This document shows, piece by piece, positions 31,560 to 37,904 of a stretch of 37,904 nt of DNA; the stretch's first letter is position 1; the number at the start of each line of letters is the position of its first letter. The stretch is taken from contig JABCPU010000571.1 of assembly GCA_016800925.1 (NCBI GenBank), positions 1 through 37,904 of the forward strand, in the 5' to 3' direction. The notes under the pieces are model-generated. The model had not been told where the DNA came from. It ran no database searches and saw nothing but the letters and a program-made list of their open reading frames with translations. A program made the translations under genes and the position numbers. This stretch comes from Suillus spraguei (lineage: Eukaryota; Basidiomycota; Agaricomycetes; Boletales; Suillaceae).

Positions 31560-34500
31560 TCTTTTCTGGGAGCCATTCATTATCTCCGATGAATATCCTT
31601 TCCAGGAACAAGATAGCGTCGGCGAGTGCCGGTTCCTTTGTGAGAAAGAATTGCTTCTATTTCTATTCTTCCTTCTTCTTCGATGATGTCAGGTGGTGGT
31701 TCAGGGAAGTTCGGACCGTGTACGTCCGTTTCACTATAGGACGATAAGACTGAAGCGTGAACGTGGGATGAATCTTCCACTGTGGAGGGAGTTTGAGCGT
31801 GAACGTGATGGGGGATAAGACATCGATAATCGGGAAGGTCCATATCGCTTCGGCACAAGTTTCCTTGATGGGAGTTTGAGTCTAAGATTTGCGGCAGATA
31901 GCCAGACCTTATCCCCGATCTTCCATGGATGTACTTATCTCCTCGGATCGTTCGGCCATTGTTTGCATTGCGATATTATGGCAGGCGATTGCTTCTTCTC
32001 TTATCTTCTGCAGGGATCGTACTCGATCCTCTGCTGCAGGGACGGATGAATCAGGGATAAGATGCGGATAGCGCGTGGTTATATCCCATCATCAATAGAA
32101 GGGTGATGCATTCCTTGCATCATGTTTTCGGTGGTTATGGACAAATTCGGTGATTGGTAGATGTTCTACCCAATCTTCTGGGTTGTTGCGGCAGTAGATA
32201 CGCAGGTATGTTTCAAGTTCTTGATTTAGTCTTTCGGTTTGGACCATCAGTCTGTGGGTGATAAGCTGTGGATGGAGCGATGACGTAGTCGAGAAGTCGG
32301 GCAAGTTCCTTAGAGAAACGAGATAGGATTGCGGGCCTCGATCTGAGATGACTTTGTCATGGAGTCCAAATCATCGGTAGATGTGTTTCAAAAATAGTTT
32401 AGCAATGCCTTCGGAGGTGATGGTTTCAACAAGGGATAATAATTACCCCTTCATAAGGCCATGGTCTACCACGACCATGATACTGTCAAAGCCTCCAGAG
32501 ACAGGGAGGTCAGTGATAAGATCGACAGAGACCTGAGAGAAAGGACGGGTCGCAGAGGAGGGAATCGGGGTAATGGGGGTCGAACGGGATGTGTATCCGC
32601 CTTCATTTGTGACAAAGGGCGCAACCCTCAACGTATTTCCGAATATAGGAGCCCATGGAGGCCACCAGGCTTCTTTTTCACAGTTCCTCAGTTTTGAATC
32701 TACCGGATGGCCCGCGGTAGGATGATCATGATTACCTTCAAGATATCGGAACGATGCACCGGTGGAATGTAGGCACAATTCTTAAAGTAGAGGATGTTCT
32801 CCTCAATCTTCCAGTCAGAGAGTGCCGATTTCTTAGGGGGAAGGCACACGCCATCAAGGGCATCAGATGCTGTTTTGAAGACAGGGTCGTCGAGGGGGTC
32901 AGAGGATGATAAAACATCCTTCAGGTCGGAGTCAATAAGACGAACGAATAGAGCGTCAGGGAGGAGGGTCTGGTCCTCGTTATCGTCTTGCCGGAGTCAT
33001 AGTCAGGCCGGCGAGAAAGTGCATCAGGTACTGCCATTTAGTACCTGCAACGTGATGCAGTTCAATGTCGTAAATGGGACAAAATCAATTGCCAACGTGC
33101 TTGGCGGCGGGTAAGCTTCTGTGCACTTCTAAAGTACAGAAGATTCTTGTGGTCGGTGAATACCAGGACAGGGTGTGGATTTCCTTCAAGATAATTGTGC
33201 CATTCATTCAAAGACTGGTGAGAGATATGCGCATGGGTGATAGACACCATTCTCATCAGTCTGCAGGAGGACTCCGCCAGTTGCTACGAGCGAAGCGTCG
33301 TAGAATAGCAATTGTCGGGAAGGATCTGGGTTTCGGAGTACTGGCTGGGATGTGAAGCGTCGTTTCAGTTCTTCGAAGTGTCCATGCATTTGGTCGACCA
33401 ATCGAAGGCCTTATCTTTTTTCGTTAAATCGATAAGAGGTCAGGCGATGTCAGAATAGTGGGAAATGAACATGCGGTAGAAGTTGCAAAAGCCGAGAAAT
33501 GACCGGACATCTTTTACAGATTTTGGGACTGGCCATTTGGAGATTCCCTTGGTCTTGGCGGTATCCATAGCAACTTGTCCAGGGCGAATTATCATTCTGA
33601 GGTATTCCACTTCTTCTGCATCAAATGTGCATTTCTCCGGTTTCAGGAACAGATGTTCTTTTCGTATTTTCATCAAAACCCGTCTGGTTCTTTCACAGTG
33701 TTCTTCCATAGTCGTAGAGAAAATCAGGATATCGTCCATGTAGATAACCATCCATCCTTCGTTGATTTCCTGTTGGAAGGTGCGATTCATGTATGCTTGG
33801 AAAGTTGCTGGGGAATTACAGAGGCCAAAGAACATGACATTTGGTTCAAAAAGACCAAATTCCGTAGTAAAAGCAGCTTTCCAGCGATCATCGGGATGGA
33901 TGCGAATATTGTTATAACCAGACCGAATATCCATTTTCGTAAAGAACTGTGCATTGTGAAGACGTGCGACGAGGGAGATAGGGAGTGGAAGTGGATAGGC
34001 GTTCTTGACTGTCCAATCTTGATGAGCGGTAATTGTGACAGGGACGCAATTCTCCACTCTTCTTTCCCACAAAGAAGAAGCCACTGGCTTGGGGTGACTT
34101 CGATTCCAAGATAAAACCTTCGCAACGTTTTCATCGATAAACGTTTTGACGGCGGCACGTTCTTTTTCCGACAACAGGGTAAACCTTAGATGTGCGAGGG
34201 ATAAAACCGGGCTTAGTGTCAATCCGATGATCTATACCAGGGCGTTTGGGGGGTAGTTTGTTCAATCCGTCTTTAGCAAAGACATCTGCAAAGTCGTGCA
34301 AATAGTCCGGGACCAATTCTTCGAAGGATTTCTTCTTCTTTTCCTTCTCATCCGTGGCAAATTCCTGAGCTTTGTTACTGTATTTTGGAGGGGAAAAGGG
34401 AATTGCAGAATAGTTGGAGAGTTGTTCGAATCGAGAAGTCCCATCATGTGTGAGGGGCGTGTTCATAGAAACTTCTTCTATATTTCTCATGCTAACTCCA

Positions 34501-36258
34501 TCAGTATCGTATTCCACAAGAAATTCTCCATCTTCTAGTTCATAAGAGGAGACTTCACGTACTTCTGGCGTGTGCCAGACATCTTGCATTGTGTTGAATT
34601 GGTCATCATCCTCTGTTGGGATCATCGAGGGCACGGGTTCTTTGTTATCAGGGATTTCTTCGATTGAAGCTGACAGAGTTTTCGGGGGAACATAGAACTT
34701 GGATAATTTCGGTACGTTGGTATCTTCCGGGAATCTCTTCTTCGGCTTTTCTTTTTCCATGCTTCTGTTCTTCTATTGGCCGTTGCTCAATAGGTTCTTG
34801 TCCAGCCCGATGCTCGGGTTTGGATTCATTCTTGCGCTTCTCTGCGCAGGGAATCGGTGATACTGCTCGTGGTGGTTGTACATGGGGAGTGGGATCTGTA
34901 GTACATGGCATTTGTACTTCTGGTTCAGGATCTTTAGAGATCAGAGGAGTGACAAGGGGTCGCAGAAGTTGAGAGTGGTGCCATTTCTTAGGGTGATGAT
35001 TGAAGAGCTGGGGCAATCCGTTCTTCTTCCGGTCCATATCTATATCAATTTCGATTTCATCCGATTTCGTTGTTTGGGGAAGGACAAGTGTTTCAGCAGC
35101 CCAATCTATGCTCGGGTTCATTGCTCGTAACCAGGGGATTCCCAAAAGGATTTGATCTCTTTGTCCTAGTTTGGTGATATTGAATTTTCCATACATGGTT
35201 CGTTCATCAATCTTGACCACTAGGAGACAGTAGTGTGTGATCGGTCCCCATTTGATAAGAGTTCCATCCGCTGTAGTAATCTTCGGAAATGAATGTTCCT
35301 GCTGAATCAATGACGGCGGTGGTGTCGACGGATTTCAAGCGAGTACGCGAGTGAAGGGTGATAGGGAAAGTTCTTTTCTTTCACCTACAGCACGTACAAG
35401 TCTTAGTAATACATTAGGAGAAACATACATTGAATCTTTGTTTCTCCAAGTCAAAAATCCTCAACAATCCGCCTCACAGTTTCTTCGTCTTCATCTTCTT
35501 CTTTGACTTTGGTTTGTCGGAGCGGGGTCTTCTTCTTTCTATCAGGACAGTTATGAATACGGTGTCCTGTCTTCTTAGTTGTCCCTTCATGCATTCAGAT
35601 TTCTCTATTGGAGATTTGATCTACGACCATTGCATTGGAATCACAGTTTGGAATGTACCGTGCATTCCATAGTTTCTTCTTCTGTTGTGGAGCATGACGC
35701 ATCCTCATGGCCTGAAGGCGATGATAGGAATTGTCAATGGAAATGCATTGCAGCACAACGTCTCGAAATACTTCGGAGACATCTCCTAGTGCGAAAAGCT
35801 TTGTAAGGATACCCCAACTCAGGCCATCTTGGAAGAATTGGATCTTTGTTGCATTATCGGTGATATGAGCTTTGGCTGCAAGTGCCTCGAAATCAGCGAT
35901 GTAAGTGTGGAGATCTCCACTTCCTTATTTGAGATCCCTGAGTTTTGTGAGTGTGGTTCCTTTGGTATCCACTGGGTCGAAGGCTTCTTATAAAATCCAC
36001 CATTGTCCCATAACCAACTTTTTGTCCAGAGGTGTCGGTTGATTGAGCATGGTCAAGGAATTGTTCTTTCCAGGATTTGGCATTCCTTTCGGTCATGAAG
36101 GATGTTATGAAAATGATCTTCTGCTTATCGGTGGTGTAAAGTTTTTTGTTGATATCGAAATGAAGATTGCATGACTGGATAAATTTGCGAGAGCTGTCGC
36201 GATCTCCATCAAAAGCTTTTGGCTGGCCGATCTTGTATTCAAATTCTTTGGTCACCAT
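31560..36258 (-). pseudogene. G2 gag-pol polyprotein relic
   Basis: Gag starts MVTKEFEYKIGQPKAFDGD at 36258. The zinc knuckle at about 35545-35590 has lost its first two cysteines in a deletion of about 17 bp. The protease keeps VIDSAGTFISE (about 35315) but is followed by a deletion. Reverse transcriptase is the best-kept part, a 260-codon open frame at 33440-34222 with [28 protein letters not shown] and YMDD at 33731-33742. RNase H (33062-33401) lacks its central segment between YLSP and LNEW. The integrase zinc domain and VDLI lie at about 32440-32780 and the rest at 32092-32304 (LNQELETYL…HNHRKH), with a one-base insertion before it. The chromodomain-like end (IEIEAILSHKG) lies at about 31580-31690. 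Confidence 0.88.
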
Positions 36259-36429
36259 GTTTGCTGATTTGTCTGATGAGTTATACTTTCTCGATGCCTA
36301 CACGCGCTGTCTTGCTGTCCATCAGGGCTTGTCTTCTGTCAAAGGGCTTCTTCTTGACAATCTGCTCAGCGTACGCGTACGCTAGTTCAGGGTTCAGGGT
36401 CAAAGACTGGATAGTCGACGATCAGGTGG

Positions 36430-36440
36430 ACTTTAATCTT
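36430..36440 (-). other. Self-primer binding site of G2
   Basis: In element orientation this reads AAGATTAAAGT, one base inside the 5' LTR. It is fully complementary to ACTTTAATCTT in that LTR (36701-36711 on the minus strand). It is identical to the G1 site, so the pairing is conserved between two independently inserted copies. Confidence 0.75.
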
Positions 36441-36441
36441 T

Positions 36442-36913
36442 TGTTACGAACTGGGGTGGCATCACCAGCAACAGTGAAAAGACACAGGCGGTCTGCTGGG
36501 AAGTTCTTACAATGTCCAGAAGAGGACAAGGTGAAAGTACAAGGAACGCATTCCAAGTACGATCAAGGGTTTGGCCTCAAAGACAAGTCTAAGAGGTTCT
36601 GCGAGAATAGAGACTAAGGCTAAGGAGTGCTTAGACTTAGAGACATTCAAGGCGACTTAGGTTGGAGACCTAAGCAAGGAGATTCCAGGTAAAACCCAGT
36701 AAGATTAAAGTAAGGAATTTACTACAAGTACACTGTGCTTAAATAGGCCAATATGTGCGCACAGACAAGTAACCGTGAGAATGTAACTGCGTATCCTAAT
36801 AAGGAAGGCATGTGTTGTACAGATGCGTTGAGCATATAAGGCAAAGTCATGTGACACGTCATACAAGTAAAGAAACAAAGGGAAAATGAATAGGGGCACG
36901 TACGATTGTAACA
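36442..36913 (-). repeat. G2 5' LTR
   Basis: This unit of 472 bp matches 29508-29976 apart from a few small indels and substitutions. The TATTTAA box is at 36739-36745 (minus strand). Confidence 0.93.
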
Positions 36914-37359
36914 ACTTCCCTTGAATATGTTTGGGTGGGGATCCCATTGATGCTGGGACACATTTGATCTTCTTGGTGGTGCAGTGGACAACAGACAAGC
37001 ACAGTGTAAAGATACAACCTAACCTGGGCTGTAGATAAACTACCTCCTAAGTTAGTATGTGTGGTCTTGTGCTCCATCTAGTCTGCTTCACTTGCAAAAC
37101 AAGAGCGTTCGACCCTAAAGGGGGATGCCTGTTAGTATGGTCAAGTTCAAGTCAAACCAATGTGCAAATGTAGCATCATAGTCAGTGGTAAGTTGCCATG
37201 GTCAGCGATGATGCCGCTGAACTAGTGTTGTATGTAGTGGTGCTACCGTGGTTGAGATAAGGTCAGTTACAGTAGCATTGAGCGAGTGATGTCGAGCGAT
37301 GATATCAGCGGTAGTGGTAAGGTTGCGAGCGGTGCAAAGAAACAGTAAAGAAAGGCCGC

Positions 37360-37904
37360 TGTAAAGATACAATCTAGCCTGGGCTGTAGATGAACCATGG
37401 CCTAAACTAGTATGCGAGTCTTGCGCTCCGTCTAGTCTGCTTCACTTGCAAAGCAAGAGCTTTTGACCCTAAAGGGAATGCTAAGTTAATATATTTCAAT
37501 AATACCCAACCTATGGTGCAAGACTGCTGTTGGAGGTAGCGAGATGCTAGCAGTGACCTCCGGTCCATGGGAAACTAGTGGTAAGTGCGGTGTAAAGATA
37601 CAATCTAGCCTAGTCTGTAGATAAACCATGGCCTAAGCTAGTATGTGAGTCTTGCGCTCTACCTAGTCTGCTACTCTTGCGAGGCAAGAACGTTCGACCC
37701 TAAAGGGAATGCTAAGTTAGTATAGTCAAATAATGCCCAACCTGTGGTGCAAGACTGCTGTCGGAGGTAGCGAGATGCTAGTGGTGACCTCTGGTCCGTG
37801 GGAAACTAGCGGTAAGCGCGGGAGAGCAGTAGACAATGGGTAGCGAAAGTGGTAAAACTGCGGTAGTGCGTGCGGTAAAACTGCAGTAAGGCGTGGGAAA
37901 ACTG
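37360..37904 (+). repeat. LTR family B (copy B2) inside A5; host of B3
   Basis: It starts TGTAAAGATACAATC after CCGC (37356-37359). In intact A copies this spot reads GGCCGCGGTAC, which shows the insertion point. The B sequence is visible to 37590, where B3 interrupts it. Confidence 0.85.
37591..37904 (+). repeat. LTR family B (copy B3) inside B2, cut by window end
   Basis: It starts TGTAAAGATACAATC after GCGG (37587-37590). The 3' half shows the GTAAAACTGCGGTAGTGCG-type reiteration also seen in B1. It runs off the window. Confidence 0.85.

Larger units (their letters stand above)
29508..36913 (-). mobile_element. Ty3/gypsy chromovirus G2 (Tf1/sushi-like)
   Basis: This is a full-length element of 7.4 kb on the minus strand, flanked by a perfect 5-bp duplication ACTTC (29503-29507, 36914-36918). 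It belongs to the same family as G1, with the same LTRs, self-primer site, gene order and accessory ORF. It has fewer CpG-type stops than G1 but many single-base indels and small deletions. Confidence 0.92.
27774..37000 (-). pseudogene. Gene X: host gene split by A4, G2 and A5
   Basis: From right to left, the segment 37000-36914 reads CLSVVHCTTKKIKCVPAS…HIQGK. With G2 and one ACTTC removed it joins in frame at 29502 to STTHQTRSRTPSRAPSTAPA and a Pro/Ser-rich part with TGA at 29417-29419. An intron follows (29248-29296, GTGAGT…TTAG). The next exon has a coiled-coil-like GAARIALLEARVVEQDSKIDTLQ (about 29140) and LPSALAPLIDLGMAGMEPPSP…KIVDPDD (about 28990-28808). With A4 and one CCGG removed it joins in frame at 27861 to GNLVPQYNSDDMDVEVKVEPSDDE and a stop at 27774-27776. 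At least three frameshifts are seen in the middle. The C-rich N-terminal piece (C…C-TTKKIKC) resembles the short Cys motifs of many unassigned basidiomycete proteins. The start lies beyond A5. Function is unknown. Confidence 0.6.
37005..37904 (+). repeat. Solo LTR, family A (copy A5), 5' part; host of B2
   Basis: It starts TGTAAAGATACAACC after ACAG (37001-37004). The A sequence is visible from 37005 to 37359 and is then broken by B2. The remainder lies outside the window. It truncates gene X on its 5' side. Confidence 0.85.

Overview
The window looks like a transposon-choked, gene-poor stretch of a basidiomycete (Agaricomycete-type) nuclear genome. Four things point there: a decayed KDZ-type transposase with CxC and GRTDGEAPERGW-type motifs, two chromodomain Ty3/gypsy elements of the Tf1/sushi kind, short introns of about 50 nt with GTRAGT donors and YAG acceptors, and host-gene relics with basidiomycete-style exon layout. 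I see no rRNA, tRNA or CRISPR, and no clearly intact protein-coding gene. The species cannot be named from the sequence.

Layout. Positions 1-2563 hold no recognisable gene, only a minisatellite. Positions 2564-7843 (minus strand) are one host-type gene ('gene W', N-terminus MPGKKWTTPEQ) cut into pieces by three LTR insertions: A1, B1 and C1. C1 itself holds a solo LTR of family G. Two more minus-strand gene fragments (8096-8320 and 8488-9150) lie between C1 and a second, oppositely oriented copy of the same solo LTR, C2 (9182-11470), which is broken by A2. Positions 11471-12890 carry degenerate tandem repeats, a perfect 19-bp inverted repeat and a duplicated Asn/Ser-rich segment. Positions 12890-17175 hold a small relic gene and the KDZ transposase relic. 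Two minisatellites follow (17181-17620 and 18044 onward). The second is split by the full-length gypsy element G1 (18429-26978, plus strand), which itself carries solo LTR A3. From 27774 to the right edge lies a second dissected host gene ('gene X', minus strand). It is interrupted by A4, by the full-length gypsy element G2 (29508-36913, minus strand) and by A5. A5 is interrupted by B2, and B2 by B3.

The insertions give a relative chronology: G entered C1; A entered C2, G1, gene W and gene X; B entered A5 and B2. G1 and G2 share LTRs of about 470 bp, 5-bp target duplications, an exact 11-nt self-priming signal like that of Tf1, a gag-pol with chromodomain, and an extra 3' ORF with two zinc knuckles that ordinary Tf1/sushi elements lack. 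Solo LTRs A and B lie between 4-bp duplications of CCGG, CCGC or GCGG type. One side has often become CTGG, CCAG or GTGG, which fits cytosine methylation decay. Many premature stops are TGA where an Arg codon (often CGA) is expected. Some single-base indels in the relic ORFs could also be assembly errors.
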